A stretch of DNA of 64,000 nt from Mesorhizobium sp. NZP2077 (GCF_013170805.1 NZ_CP051293.1:3168001-3232000), one strand, 5' to 3'; shown: positions 49,832 through 59,421, counted from the stretch's first letter. Notes: generated from the sequence alone by a model not told the origin. A program made the numbers and translations.

Positions 49832-51071
49832 GCTGACCGCACAGGACCGATCCATGCTCGACGGCGGGCAAGGCCCGTCCGCGGCCGCCGCGATGAAGAT
49901 CCTCGTCGCCTTTTCCAACGCCATCGGCGCAGCCAGTCTGCTCGATATATCAGGCGCTCACATCGATGGCTGCCTCTACCATGGCAGGGCCGGTCTCGAT
50001 TTCGTCGAAAGGCTGGTCGAGGGCGGCGGGCGCGTGCAGGTGCCGACGACGCTTAATGTCGGCTCGTTCGACCTGATCCATCCCGGCATGGTGAAAATGC
50101 CGGCGGCGGAAGAGGCGCCGGCGCGGCGGCTGATGAAGGCGCATATGGAGCTCGGCTGCCAGGCGACCTTCACTTGCGCGCCGTATCAGACGCGTTTTCG
50201 GCCCAGTTTCGGGCAACAGATCGCCTGGGGCGAATCCAACGCTATCGTCTTCGCCAATTCGGTGATCGGCGCGCGTACCAACCGCTATGGCGATTTCATC
50301 GATTTGTGCTGCGCCATGACCGGGCGGGCGCCGGCCTGGGGCTTGCATCTCAGCGAAAACCGGCGTGGCCGCACCCTGTTCGGCCTGGACATAGCTGAGG
50401 CCGAACCAAGCGACAGCCTGTTCGTCGGTGTCGGGCTGATCATCGGGCAAACCAGCGGCGACCGTGTTCCAGTGATCGCAGGCCTGCCGCAGCCACGCGA
50501 CGAGGACCAGTTGAAGGCGCTGGGCGCGGCGGCCGCGACGACGGGTGCCGTGGCGCTGTTCCATGCTGTCGGCATCACGCCGGAAGCCAGGACCCTCGAT
50601 GAGGCGTTCCACGGCCAGGTGCCGGAAGAGACAATCCGCATCACCCGTGCCGATCTCGATCATGCGCTTGCAAGGCTGTCGATGGTGCCTGACGGCGCGC
50701 TTCTCTCGGCGGTCTCACTGGGCACGCCGCATTTCTCGCATGAGGAATGGATGCGCCTGTTGCCGCTGCTGCGCGAGACAGCCCCTGGCCGGGGCATCCC
50801 GATCTACGTCAACACCGGTCGCGCGACGCTGACGCGGCTGCAGGAGGAGGGCGCGCTAGCCGGCATGGAGGCTTACGGCCTAATCCCTGTCGCCGACACC
50901 TGCACCTATGTCACCTCCATCCTCGAGCGGCTCGACGGCGTGGTGATGACCAATTCCGGCAAGTGGGCACATTACGCACCGGGCAATATCGGCGTGATCG
51001 TCGCCTTCGCCGAGATGAAGGATTGCATCCGTTCCGCGGCGGCCGGGCATGTCGTGCGGAGCGCCTCATGA
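49821..51071 (+). CDS. Aconitase X catalytic (large) subunit, probable cis-3-hydroxy-L-proline dehydratase
   Basis: 416 residues from ATG 49821 (GGGGGG upstream). Aconitase-X large-subunit pattern: LTAQDRSMLDGGQGPSAAAA, CTFTCAPYQT-type segment (ATFTCAPYQTRFRPSFGQQI), WGESNAIVFANSVIGARTNR and CTYVTSIL near the end, with cysteines able to hold a Fe-S cluster or metal. Split large and small subunits define the type that dehydrates cis-3-hydroxy-L-proline to pyrroline-2-carboxylate. The reductase at 54422 fits the next step. Confidence 0.85.
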   Translation: MTLELTAQDRSMLDGGQGPSAAAAMKILVAFSNAIGAASLLDISGAHIDGCLYHGRAGLDFVERLVEGGGRVQVPTTLNVGSFDLIHPGMVKMPAAEEAPARRLMKAHMELGCQATFTCAPYQTRFRPSFGQQIAWGESNAIVFANSVIGARTNRYGDFIDLCCAMTGRAPAWGLHLSENRRGRTLFGLDIAEAEPSDSLFVGVGLIIGQTSGDRVPVIAGLPQPRDEDQLKALGAAAATTGAVALFHAVGITPEARTLDEAFHGQVPEETIRITRADLDHALARLSMVPDGALLSAVSLGTPHFSHEEWMRLLPLLRETAPGRGIPIYVNTGRATLTRLQEEGALAGMEAYGLIPVADTCTYVTSILERLDGVVMTNSGKWAHYAPGNIGVIVAFAEMKDCIRSAAAGHVVRSAS

Positions 51072-51508
51072 CGCAGCCGGTTGCAACGGGAGCCGTCGAA
51101 CAGTCAGGCACTTTCCAACTTGCCGGCGAGGCCGATGGCCTGGCTCTGGTGTTCTCGCAGCCGCTCAGCTTTTGGGGTGGTATCGATGCCGAGACCGGTG
51201 AGATTATTGACCACTCGCATCCGGGCCTCGGCCAGAATGTCACCGGCAAGATCCTGGTCATGCCGAGCGGGCGGGGGTCGTCCTCCTCGTCCTCGGTTCT
51301 GGCTGAAGCGATCCGCAGGGGCACCGCGCCGGCCGGCATCCTGATGGAACGGCCGGACCCGATCCTGGCGGTGGGGGCGATCGTGGCCGAGTTTCTATAC
51401 GAGATCCGCATGCCGCTGGTCGTGTGCTACATTGCCGGATTTGTTTCCGGCGATCGTATCTCGATCGGTGTCGGCAGGGATGGCAAGGCGATCATCCGCA
51501 AGGTTTGA
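51068..51508 (+). CDS. Aconitase X swivel (small) subunit
   Basis: 146 residues; the ATG overlaps the large-subunit stop. The swivel-domain signature is LSFWGGIDAETGEIIDHSHP, LGQNVTGKILVMPSGRGSSS and SSVLAEAIRRGTAPAGILME. The serine run after GRG supplies the substrate-binding Ser. Forms a heterodimer with the large subunit. Confidence 0.88.
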   Translation: MTQPVATGAVEQSGTFQLAGEADGLALVFSQPLSFWGGIDAETGEIIDHSHPGLGQNVTGKILVMPSGRGSSSSSSVLAEAIRRGTAPAGILMERPDPILAVGAIVAEFLYEIRMPLVVCYIAGFVSGDRISIGVGRDGKAIIRKV

Positions 51509-51603
51509 AGCAACCGTAGTCCGCTTCTGATGGGAAATGATGGTGCGTGCCTTGGCTGATCGGTAAGCCACGGCGCTATATGCTGTCCTCCAGGGAGGAA
51601 TGG

Positions 51604-52072
51604 ATGGCAGGCATGGATTTCGAACCGGATGTGACGGTTCGCACCCGGGAATACCGCATCGGTTGCATCGGCGCCGGCATGATCATGGCCGAATGCCGTC
51701 TTGCCGCCTACGCGCAGGCCGGTTTTCCGGTGGTGGCGATCGCCTCGCGGACGAAGGCCAGCGCCGAGAAGGTGGCGAAACGCTGGGCCATTGCGACCGT
51801 TCACGACACGCCGAAACAACTGATCGAGGACAGTCAGATCGAGATCGTCGATCTGGCGTTCCCGCCGGACCAGCAGCCGGCACTGATCCGCCACGCGCTG
51901 AAGCAGCGACACATCAAGGCGATCCTGGCGCAGAAGCCGCTGGCGCTTTCGGTCGAGGAAGATGCGGATGCGGATGCGGGGCTGACTTTCCGTGGCGTCG
52001 GCGAGTTCATGCGTCAATCTCGCGACCTATCCGGCCAAGATCGAGGCCGGTAAGGTGATGATCCGGATCTGA
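51604..52072 (+). pseudogene. Truncated Gfo/Idh/MocA oxidoreductase with internal deletion
   Basis: GGGAGGAATGG before ATG 51604 and a proper Rossmann start (YRIGCIGAGMIMAECRLAAY ... LAFPPDQQPALIRHALKQRH, AILAQKPLALSVEE) show a real gene. After ~120 residues the sequence jumps; the typical substrate domain (~200 residues) is missing, and a C-terminal-looking tail (ATYPAKIEAGKVMIRI, stop at 52072) follows in another frame. Most likely a deletion relic. Two in-frame stops are possible (52053 or 52072). Confidence 0.7.
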
Positions 52073-52112
52073 CGCGTGGCAACCGATCCAGCATCACAGA
52101 GGGGACGTTTTA

Positions 52113-52916
52113 ATGAGCCGAAAGAGACCGACCGTGGCCGATCTGCGCGCGATGAAGGGCAAGCGCCAGCTGACCATGCTGCGCGTGCTCAACCTGGACG
52201 AGGCGGAGGCCGCCGAACGGGCAGGGGTCGACATCGTCTCGGTGCCACCCGAACTGGTGCTCAACCCCCAGTACCGCGACGCGGCGCCCAGCCTGTTCAC
52301 CATGCCGGGCGAGAATTTCTTCGAGGTAGGCACGGCGGATGATTTTGTCCGCTGGGCCTTCCGGCTCTACAGAGCCAGCGCCGACGCGGTCTATTGCAGC
52401 GCCGGCTACGCCACGATCAAGCGCATGGCCGACGACGCTATTCCCGTCATCGGCCATGTCGGCCTCATTCCATCGCGCGCCACCTGGACCGGCGGCTTCA
52501 AGGCGGTCGGCAAGACCGCCGACGCCGCCATCCAGGTTTTCGAGGCGGTGAAGCAACTGGAGGCGGCGGGCGCCGTCGGCGCCGAGATCGAGGTCGTGCC
52601 GGTCGAGGTGGCCAAGGCGATCTCGGAGCGCACCTCGCTGATCATGCTGTCGATGGGGGCGGGCACCGGCTGCGACGCGCAATATCTGTTCGCCGACGAC
52701 ATTCTTGGCCAGAACCGGGGCCACATGCCTCGCCACTCCAAGGTCTACCGCAACTTCGCCGCCGAATATGACCGGCTGCAGGCCGAGCGGGTAGCGGCAT
52801 TTTCCGAGTATGTCGCCGACGTCAACAGCGGCGCCTATCCCGAGGACAGGCATATCGTGCACATGGACCCGGCCGAGCTCAGCCTGTTCATGAAAAAGGT
52901 GGACGCAAAGAGCTGA
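52113..52916 (+). CDS. PanB-like (ketopantoate hydroxymethyltransferase family) enzyme
   Basis: 267 residues of the PEP mutase/PanB TIM-barrel fold: TVADLRAMKGKRQLTMLRVL, IPVIGHVGLIPSRATWTGGF, QLEAAGAVGAEIEVVPVEVA and LSMGAGTGCDAQYLFADDIL. The GHVGLxP and LEAAGA segments are PanB signatures, but the rest is divergent, and it is far from any pantothenate genes. It probably acts on a different oxo-acid, as part of the aconitase-X locus. AGAGGGGACG precedes the ATG. Confidence 0.82.
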   Translation: MSRKRPTVADLRAMKGKRQLTMLRVLNLDEAEAAERAGVDIVSVPPELVLNPQYRDAAPSLFTMPGENFFEVGTADDFVRWAFRLYRASADAVYCSAGYATIKRMADDAIPVIGHVGLIPSRATWTGGFKAVGKTADAAIQVFEAVKQLEAAGAVGAEIEVVPVEVAKAISERTSLIMLSMGAGTGCDAQYLFADDILGQNRGHMPRHSKVYRNFAAEYDRLQAERVAAFSEYVADVNSGAYPEDRHIVHMDPAELSLFMKKVDAKS

Positions 52917-54425
52917 TTAGTCGGGTTCTTTGCCGACCGCCGCAGCGCCTTGCCATGTTCCATCGGCGAGCATGGCGTGGAGCACCTCGGCGTCGGCCCC
53001 CAGCGACCTGTCCTCTTTGAGCATCGATACGTGCGCGCGCACGGCCGCATAGATCGCACCGGTGCGCGGCGCCAGCGTCAATCCATCACGCAGGTCGACC
53101 GCCTGGGCCGCCGCCATCAGCTCGAAGGCGATCAGCCGCCTCCACAGCGCGATCATTCCGGCGCATTTCGCGACGGCGAGGGGGGACTGGGTCGCGTGAT
53201 CCTCGACGCCTTCCGAAACCGGCAGAAAATCGAGCATCACCGGATTAGCCTTGTGGCGGATGGCGGCCAGGATCGATGTCGCCGTCTTCTGCAGCGGCAC
53301 GAAACCGGCCGACGCGCCGCCGATGGGCGAGAGATATCTGGTCAGGCCGTTGCGGCCCGAGCCGCTGAGCTGGATGAAGCGGGCGACGCTCGCGGCGGCG
53401 CATTGCGCGATCGCCAGGCCGAGCGTCTCGAAGGCAAGCGACAGTGCGGCCGTGTGGAAATTGCCGGTCGACAGCACCAGTTCGTCATCGCCCAGCACCA
53501 GCGGGTTGTCGGCGGCGGCATTGAGCTCGATCTCGACGGCGCGCTTCGCCTGGCCGATCGCCTCGATCAGCGCGCCATGGATCGACGGCATGCAGCGGAT
53601 CGACAGCGGGTCCTGCAAGGTGGTGGGCGCCGGCATCTCGTCGCGGGCTAGAAGGTCGTGCAAGGCTTTCGCCGCCTCCTGCTGTCCGGCGGCCGGCCGC
53701 GCCATCTGCAGGCGCGGATCGAGGATGGTGCGGTTGGCGCCATAACCTTCCATCGTCAGCGCGCCGGCCTGCTGCTGCTGGGCCAGCGCCGACAGCGCAT
53801 CCGTAACGCAAAGCGCGCCACTGCCGGCGGAGACCGCCGAGGCGTTGATCAGCGACAGCCCATCCTTGGGCGCCAGGCTGATGGGTGCGAGGCGGGCCAT
53901 CATCAGCGCCTTGGCCGCAGGCATGCGCCGACCCTGATAGTCGGCTTCGCCTTCGCCGATCAGGACACGGGCAAGCGCCGTCATCAGCACGAGGTCGCCG
54001 GCACCGATCGAGCCGAGCGAGGGCATGACCGGATGGACGCCGGCATTGAGCGCATCGACCAGAGCGACAAAGACGGCGGGCGAAAGGCCGGAGCCGCCGG
54101 CCGACAGCATCGCCAGGCGGGCGAGCATGGTTGCGCGCACCGCCTCGACCGGCAGCGCTTCGCCGACCGCACCGCTGCGGCCCTCCAGCAATTGGCGCTG
54201 GAAGGCGCTGGCGTCGCCTTCAACGGAGGTGCCGAGATTGGCACCGAGGCCGGTGTTCAGGCCATAGATCTGCTGGCCGGAGGCGGCAGCCTGGTCGAGC
54301 ACTTTGCGCGCCTTTTCCAGCTTGGCGACGACATCGGGTCCGATCTCCACCTTGCGGGCTTTGCGGGCGACGCTGGCGACATCGCCGACGCTGACGCCGG
54401 TTCCTGTGAGGACGAGCGCGCTCAT
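52917..54425 (-). CDS. HAL/PAL family ammonia-lyase homologue lacking the MIO serine
   Basis: 502 residues of the aromatic amino-acid lyase fold: QQIYGLNTGLGANLG (the catalytic Tyr loop), LNAAADNPLV, VLSTGNFHTAALSLAFET, and SGRNGLTRYLSPIGGASAGF. The MIO cofactor normally forms from Ala-Ser-Gly in GSxGASGDL. Here residues 138-145 are GSIGAGDL, one residue shorter and without the Ser. The cofactor therefore cannot form in the canonical way. Its ATG overlaps the stop of the ornithine-cyclodeaminase-type gene (ATGA), so the two are one operon. Lyase activity is doubtful; a different reaction is likely. Confidence 0.8.
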   Translation of the reverse strand: MSALVLTGTGVSVGDVASVARKARKVEIGPDVVAKLEKARKVLDQAAASGQQIYGLNTGLGANLGTSVEGDASAFQRQLLEGRSGAVGEALPVEAVRATMLARLAMLSAGGSGLSPAVFVALVDALNAGVHPVMPSLGSIGAGDLVLMTALARVLIGEGEADYQGRRMPAAKALMMARLAPISLAPKDGLSLINASAVSAGSGALCVTDALSALAQQQQAGALTMEGYGANRTILDPRLQMARPAAGQQEAAKALHDLLARDEMPAPTTLQDPLSIRCMPSIHGALIEAIGQAKRAVEIELNAAADNPLVLGDDELVLSTGNFHTAALSLAFETLGLAIAQCAAASVARFIQLSGSGRNGLTRYLSPIGGASAGFVPLQKTATSILAAIRHKANPVMLDFLPVSEGVEDHATQSPLAVAKCAGMIALWRRLIAFELMAAAQAVDLRDGLTLAPRTGAIYAAVRAHVSMLKEDRSLGADAEVLHAMLADGTWQGAAAVGKEPD

Positions 54426-55423
54426 GCGAAACGCAGCCTCTGGCCGATGCCTTTTTCGCCTGCCTTGGCCAGCATCGCCTTGCCCAACGCAATGTCGGAC
54501 AGCGAGAGGCCGCGATGCCAGAACAGGATGGTCTCGTCGTCACTCTGCCGTCCTGGCTTGAGACTGGCGGCGATCTGGCCGAGCTCGGCATGCAGCGTCT
54601 TTTCGCTCAGCCGTCCTGTCTCGACATGGGCGCGCAGCGAACCGAACTTGCCGCCCTTGCATTGGCCCCAGTCGTCGACCACCATTTTCTGCATGATGTC
54701 AGTCAGCGACAGCTCCACCGCGCTTATCGTGCCATAGGGCACGACCAGTGCGCCGGGCTTGATCCATTCGGTCTTCAACAATGGCTGCGGTTCCGGCAGC
54801 CGCGAGGCCTCGACGACGATGTCGGCGCCTTCGATGCAGCTCTTCCAGTCGGCGACGGCCGTCACTGTCTTGCCGAGATCGGCCGAAAGCTTGGCGGCAA
54901 AGCCGTCGCGACTTTCCGGGCGGCGCGAATGGACGCGGATCTCATCGAAGTCGAACAGGTGGTCGAGCAGGCGCACATTCCAGTAGGCGGTGCCGCGCGC
55001 GCCGATATGGGCCAGCACCTTCGAATTCTTGCGCGCCAGGTGTTTGGCGCCGATGGCGGTGACGGCGCCGGTGCGCATGTCGGTGATGACGGTGGCGTCG
55101 AGAATGGCGCGCGGCGTGCCGGTGCGCGGATCGAACAAATTGAGGATGCCGAATTCCGAGGGCAGGCCATGCAGATAGTTGTCGACATAGTCGCCGACGA
55201 TCTTCACGCCCGCCGTGTCGAGCGGCGCCACATAGCCGCGCAGGACATTGAAATGACCATGGAAGGACGGATCCGGTTCGAGATGGACGCGCGGCTCGAT
55301 CACCGCCTGGCCCTTGCCCTGGGCGACGAGACCAGCCTCGACGGCGGCGATGATTTCGCCATCGGTCATATCTAGCGCTTCGATGTCGAGGGCATTGAGA
55401 TAGTCGATGTAGATGGGCTTCAT
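54422..55423 (-). CDS. Ornithine cyclodeaminase / mu-crystallin family reductase
   Basis: 333 residues from ATG 55423 (MKPIYIDYLNALDIEALDMT). Family features: FNVLRGYVAPLDTAGVKIVG (substrate Lys/Arg region), TAIGAKHLARKNSKVLAHIG ARGTAYWNVRL (NAD-binding), and IVVEASRLPEPQPLL. Such enzymes include pyrroline-2-carboxylate reductase (LhpI), which makes L-proline from the aconitase-X product; the neighbouring locus supports that. Ornithine cyclodeaminase or lysine-type cyclases are alternatives. Shares an ATGA overlap with the HAL-like gene. Confidence 0.83.
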   Translation of the reverse strand: MKPIYIDYLNALDIEALDMTDGEIIAAVEAGLVAQGKGQAVIEPRVHLEPDPSFHGHFNVLRGYVAPLDTAGVKIVGDYVDNYLHGLPSEFGILNLFDPRTGTPRAILDATVITDMRTGAVTAIGAKHLARKNSKVLAHIGARGTAYWNVRLLDHLFDFDEIRVHSRRPESRDGFAAKLSADLGKTVTAVADWKSCIEGADIVVEASRLPEPQPLLKTEWIKPGALVVPYGTISAVELSLTDIMQKMVVDDWGQCKGGKFGSLRAHVETGRLSEKTLHAELGQIAASLKPGRQSDDETILFWHRGLSLSDIALGKAMLAKAGEKGIGQRLRFA

Positions 55424-55544
55424 TTTACGCGCGCACTTTCCTCGGTCGCCCCGCCCATCCCATAGCAGGCCGCGGCGCGACACGAAAGTTTGTTGCGCTG
55501 TGTCTGGACGCAGCCGGCCAAATGCTGTTCAAACCGCTACCGTC

Positions 55545-56978
55545 ATGACTGCCATTCCCGAGACTGAAGCCTTAGCAGAAACGGCCACCAATGCGCGGCG
55601 CGTGGCGCTGATCGTCGCCATCGCCTTCTTCATGCAACTGCTGGATTCGACAATCATCTCGACCTCGTTGCCGCAAATGGGGGAATCCTTCGGCGTGCCG
55701 GCAGTGGCGATGAGCATCGGCATCACCGTCTACATGCTGACCATGGCGGTGTTCGTGCCGCTTTCGGGCTGGCTCGCCGACCGGTTCGGCGCACGCAACA
55801 TCTTTCTCACCGCGATCGCGCTGTTCACGCTAGCCTCCCTCGCCTGCGGCTTCTCCGGGAATTTGACCGAATTCGTCGCCGCTCGCGCCGTGCAGGGGCT
55901 GGGCAGCGCGCTGATGACGCCGGTCGGCCGCATTCTCGTCCTGCGCAATGCCTCAAAATCCGAGCTGCTCAACGCCACCGCGCTGATCACCTGGCCGGCG
56001 CTGTTCGCGCCTGTGGTGGGGCCGGTGCTCGGCGGCTTCATCACCACCTATCTGTCCTGGCACTGGAACTTCTTCATCAACATCCCGCTAGGCGTGGTCG
56101 GATTGGCGCTGATCGCCCGGTTCATCCCTGGCGACCGCGACGCCGACCCCAAGCCATTGGACTGGCCAGGTTTCGTGCTGACCTCGCTCGGGCTCGCCTG
56201 CCTGCTCTACGGCCTCGAGCGCATCGCGCATCCGGAGGATGGCGTGCCGCCGACGGTGCTGCTGATCGCCGCCGGCATCGTCATCGGCTGGCTGGCGGTG
56301 CGGCATCTCCGGCGCGCTCCGCACCCGCTGCTAGATCTCTCTTCGTTCAGGGTGCTGACCTTCGCCATCTCGACGCTTGCCGCCGGAACGATCTTCCGGG
56401 TGGCAATCAACGCCACGCCTTTCCTGCTGCCGCTTCTGTTCCAGGTCGGCTTCGGCCTCTCGCCCGTCGATGCCGGCTTGATGATCCTGGCCTATTTCCT
56501 CGGCAATCTCGGCATGAAGACGGTGACGACGCCAACGCTGCGGCGTTTCGGCTTCCGCCCGGTGATGGTGGTCAACGGCATCATCGCCTCGACGTCGATC
56601 ATGGCTTGCGGGGCGATCTCGCCGCAGACGCCGCAGGCGCTGGTGGTGGCGCTGATGCTGATAGCCGGCCTGTCGCGCTCGATGCAGTTCACCGCGCTCA
56701 ACACGCTGGCCTTCGCCGATATCGATGCGGCGCAGCGCAGTTCGGCGGCGACGTTATCCTCGATGCTGCAGCAGGTGGCGATGCTGTTCGGCGTTGCCGT
56801 GGCGGCGGCGATCCTCAATCTGTCGCAGATCGTGAGAGCCAAGCCGGCACTCGACCTCATGGATTTTCGAATCGCCTTTCTCGTCATCGGGGCCATCGGG
56901 CTGGTGGCGGCGCTGCGTTTTCTGGTGTTGCCGTCCGCTGCTGGGGCAGAGGTTTCCGGTCATACGCCGGGGAACTGA
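55545..56978 (+). CDS. MFS transporter, DHA2 (14-TM) family
   Basis: 477 residues with 13-14 helices. Family motifs are IAFFMQLLDSTIISTSLPQM (motif D1), LADRFGARNIFLTAIALFTL (motif A) and LITWPALFAPVVGPVLGGFI (motif C, antiporter). DHA2 proteins usually export drugs or metabolites using the proton gradient. Divergent from the reductase gene (122 bp between starts). Substrate unknown. Confidence 0.9.
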   Translation: MTAIPETEALAETATNARRVALIVAIAFFMQLLDSTIISTSLPQMGESFGVPAVAMSIGITVYMLTMAVFVPLSGWLADRFGARNIFLTAIALFTLASLACGFSGNLTEFVAARAVQGLGSALMTPVGRILVLRNASKSELLNATALITWPALFAPVVGPVLGGFITTYLSWHWNFFINIPLGVVGLALIARFIPGDRDADPKPLDWPGFVLTSLGLACLLYGLERIAHPEDGVPPTVLLIAAGIVIGWLAVRHLRRAPHPLLDLSSFRVLTFAISTLAAGTIFRVAINATPFLLPLLFQVGFGLSPVDAGLMILAYFLGNLGMKTVTTPTLRRFGFRPVMVVNGIIASTSIMACGAISPQTPQALVVALMLIAGLSRSMQFTALNTLAFADIDAAQRSSAATLSSMLQQVAMLFGVAVAAAILNLSQIVRAKPALDLMDFRIAFLVIGAIGLVAALRFLVLPSAAGAEVSGHTPGN

Positions 56979-57246
56979 AGTCGAATTTTTCGGCCTTGGC
57001 GGACATAAGTTCCGCCTCATCCTTTCGCCTTGATGCAACACTTTCGCGAAGTGCTGTGATGGCGCAATTGATTGCCAAAAATGCAGCAGTTTCCAAGCAT
57101 TGCGCCAGTTTCGGCAATCGATGCGTCCACTCGACGAATCTCGGCAAGAAGCGTCGTTCTGAACGCGGATTCATTTGACGAAACGACGCCGAGGCGATTA
57201 GCTCTGCGTTCGGGATGGCAGCGCTGCCATCGGGGCAAATGCAGAC

Positions 57247-58233
57247 ATGAACGCGATTGGCTGGCTAAATCTCAGGAGCCTGAATCAGGAAGGCATTGTC
57301 TTTGCCATCGCGGTGGTGCTGTTCGTTGCCGCGGCCATAGGCCTGCCGGGTTTTATCGACCCCAACAACCTCGTCGCCATCGTCCGTTCGGTGTCGGTGC
57401 TGGGCATATTGGCGCTCGGCATGGCTGTCGTCATCATCGGGCGCGGCATCGACCTGTCGGCGGTGGCGATTATGGCGATGTCGGTCGCCTGGTATCTGCA
57501 ATTGCTCAACACCGGGACCTCGGATGGGCTGGCCTTCGCCTATGTGCTGGCCGGCGTGCTCGCCATCGGCCTGCTCAACGGCTTTCTCGTCGCCTATGCC
57601 GATGTGCCGGCGATCTTCGTGACGCTGGCGACCGGCTCTTTCGTCTTCGGCTATGTGCGCTCACAATTGATCACGCAGGACGCGGTGCCGGTGCCGCAGG
57701 GCCACTGGGTCGAATTGCTCGGCGGCCTGCGCTTCCTCGACATTCCGATCGAAGTGTTCGTTTTCGCCGGGCTTGCCTTCCTGTTCTTCCTGTTCCTGCG
57801 CTACACAAAATGGGGCCGCTACATCTATTTCGCCGGCGACAACCCGGTCGCGGCGCGCAACATCGGCATTCCGGTGCGGCCGATGCTGGTGCTGCGCTAT
57901 GTGCTCTCCGCTTTCGTGGCGCTGATCGCCGGCCTGCTGACGGCAGCCAGCCTGCATTCGATCAACACCCGCATCGTCAATTCGACGCTGCTCTACGACA
58001 TCGTGCTGGTGGCCGTGATCGGCGGCATCGGCTTGTCGGGCGGGCGAGGCGGGGTGCGCAATGTGCTGGTCGGGGCGGCGCTGATCGGCATCCTGCTCAA
58101 CGCCATGACCATCATCGACATTCCGCTGCTCTACCAGAACCTGATCAAGGCGGCGATTCTGCTCGGCGCTATCATCGTCGACGGCATCATCAATCCGCGT
58201 GACGAACAGACTGCGCAACAGGGCGACATTTAG
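57247..58233 (+). CDS. ABC sugar transporter permease (RbsC type)
   Basis: 328 residues with about nine transmembrane helices. RbsC/BPD-2 landmarks are LGMAVVIIGRGIDLSAVAIM, FVTLATGSFVFGYVRSQLI, YFAGDNPVAARNIGIPVRPM and GGIGLSGGRGGVRNVLVGAA. First gene of a transport operon that continues to the window end. No good ribosome binding site is visible at ATG 57247. Confidence 0.9.
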   Translation: MNAIGWLNLRSLNQEGIVFAIAVVLFVAAAIGLPGFIDPNNLVAIVRSVSVLGILALGMAVVIIGRGIDLSAVAIMAMSVAWYLQLLNTGTSDGLAFAYVLAGVLAIGLLNGFLVAYADVPAIFVTLATGSFVFGYVRSQLITQDAVPVPQGHWVELLGGLRFLDIPIEVFVFAGLAFLFFLFLRYTKWGRYIYFAGDNPVAARNIGIPVRPMLVLRYVLSAFVALIAGLLTAASLHSINTRIVNSTLLYDIVLVAVIGGIGLSGGRGGVRNVLVGAALIGILLNAMTIIDIPLLYQNLIKAAILLGAIIVDGIINPRDEQTAQQGDI

Positions 58234-58320
58234 GGCAGATGGGCTAGCCCATCTTGCTCGGGGTACCCGGCGCGATCGCGACGATCGGCCGGCAATGAAA
58301 ACCGAACCAGAGGACGTGAC

Positions 58321-59346
58321 ATGAGACTGATCAAGACACTTATAGCCGCCGCAACGGCGCTCGCCGTTACCGCCTTCGTGGCGCCGACCTTCGCCGCCGA
58401 CGATCCCGGCCCGGCGGCTTACGCGCAGGCGCTCAAGGGCAAGCGCGTCATGCTGGTGCCGCTGGCGATGGGCTTCGACCTGGCGCAGGGCTGGGCGCAT
58501 TACCTGAAGAAGGAAGTCGACGCCTGGGGCGGTACGTTCGAAACGCGCGATCCGAACTGGGTCGTCGATGCCGGTGCGCAGGCGATCACCGACGCGATCT
58601 CGTCGGACACCAGGCCTGACGTGCTGATCATCCACGCGCCGGATCTGAACTCCTATTCCAAGCTGATGAAGAAGGCGCAGGCCGCCGGCACCTACGTCAT
58701 ACTGGTCGACAATCCCGCCAACTTCCCGGCCGATGCCTTCGTCGGCAGCGACTGGGACCGGCTTGGCCAGCTCGAGGCCGAAGCGGCGATCAAGGGTTGC
58801 GGTGAAAACTCGTCGAAGAAGATCGGCCTGGTGCAGGGCGATCAGGCGAACTCCTCCAGTCTCTATCAGTATGCCGGCATCATGAAGGTGCTGGACAAGC
58901 ATCCCGACTTCAAGGTGGTGGCGAAGCCCGACTCCAACTGGGATGCGACGACCTCGCGCAATGTGACGACGACGATGCTGCAGCAGAATCCGGACATCTG
59001 CTCGATCATCGATTTCTGGGATGGTGACGCCACCGGCGCATCGGCCGCGATCCGTGACGCCAAGCTCGACGGCAAGGTGTTCCTGGTCACCACCGGCGGC
59101 GGCGAGAAGGCGGCCGATTGCGACAAGTTGGCCGACGGCACTTATGGCGCTGTTGTAATGACCGATCTTGCCCGCCAGTCGGGCGACATGAACGCCATCA
59201 TCAAGTTCCTGCTGCAGAGCGGCCAGCCGGCCGGCACCTCGCACACCTATATCTACACGCTGGAGAAGGCGACGACCAAAGCCGACCTCAAGCCCGACAG
59301 CTGCTGGGATTTGAAGGCGCTGCAGGCCGAAGCAGCGGCGAAGTAA
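58321..59346 (+). CDS. ABC sugar transporter substrate-binding protein
   Basis: 341 residues. Signal peptide MRLIKTLIAAATALAVTAFV... cleaved near TFA. The mature part is a periplasmic binding protein of the ribose/galactose group (GKRVMLVPLAMGFDLAQGWA, PDVLIIHAPDLNSYSKLMKK, GLVQGDQANSSSLYQYAGIM, CSIIDFWDGDATGASAAIRD). It has five cysteines, unusual for the group. Ligand unknown; probably a sugar, sugar acid or lactone. Confidence 0.9.
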   Translation: MRLIKTLIAAATALAVTAFVAPTFAADDPGPAAYAQALKGKRVMLVPLAMGFDLAQGWAHYLKKEVDAWGGTFETRDPNWVVDAGAQAITDAISSDTRPDVLIIHAPDLNSYSKLMKKAQAAGTYVILVDNPANFPADAFVGSDWDRLGQLEAEAAIKGCGENSSKKIGLVQGDQANSSSLYQYAGIMKVLDKHPDFKVVAKPDSNWDATTSRNVTTTMLQQNPDICSIIDFWDGDATGASAAIRDAKLDGKVFLVTTGGGEKAADCDKLADGTYGAVVMTDLARQSGDMNAIIKFLLQSGQPAGTSHTYIYTLEKATTKADLKPDSCWDLKALQAEAAAK

Positions 59347-59421
59347 GCCGCGCCGTCGAATAGACACCACGAGGTGGCCGGATCAGTTCGGCCACCTCTT
59401 TCTCTTGAGCAGCGGCAGCCA

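Noticed and set aside
57661..59370. Long minus-strand frame opposite the RbsC-type permease and the binding protein
   Set aside because: Antisense shadow of two well-supported genes; biased composition, no ribosome binding site, no family.
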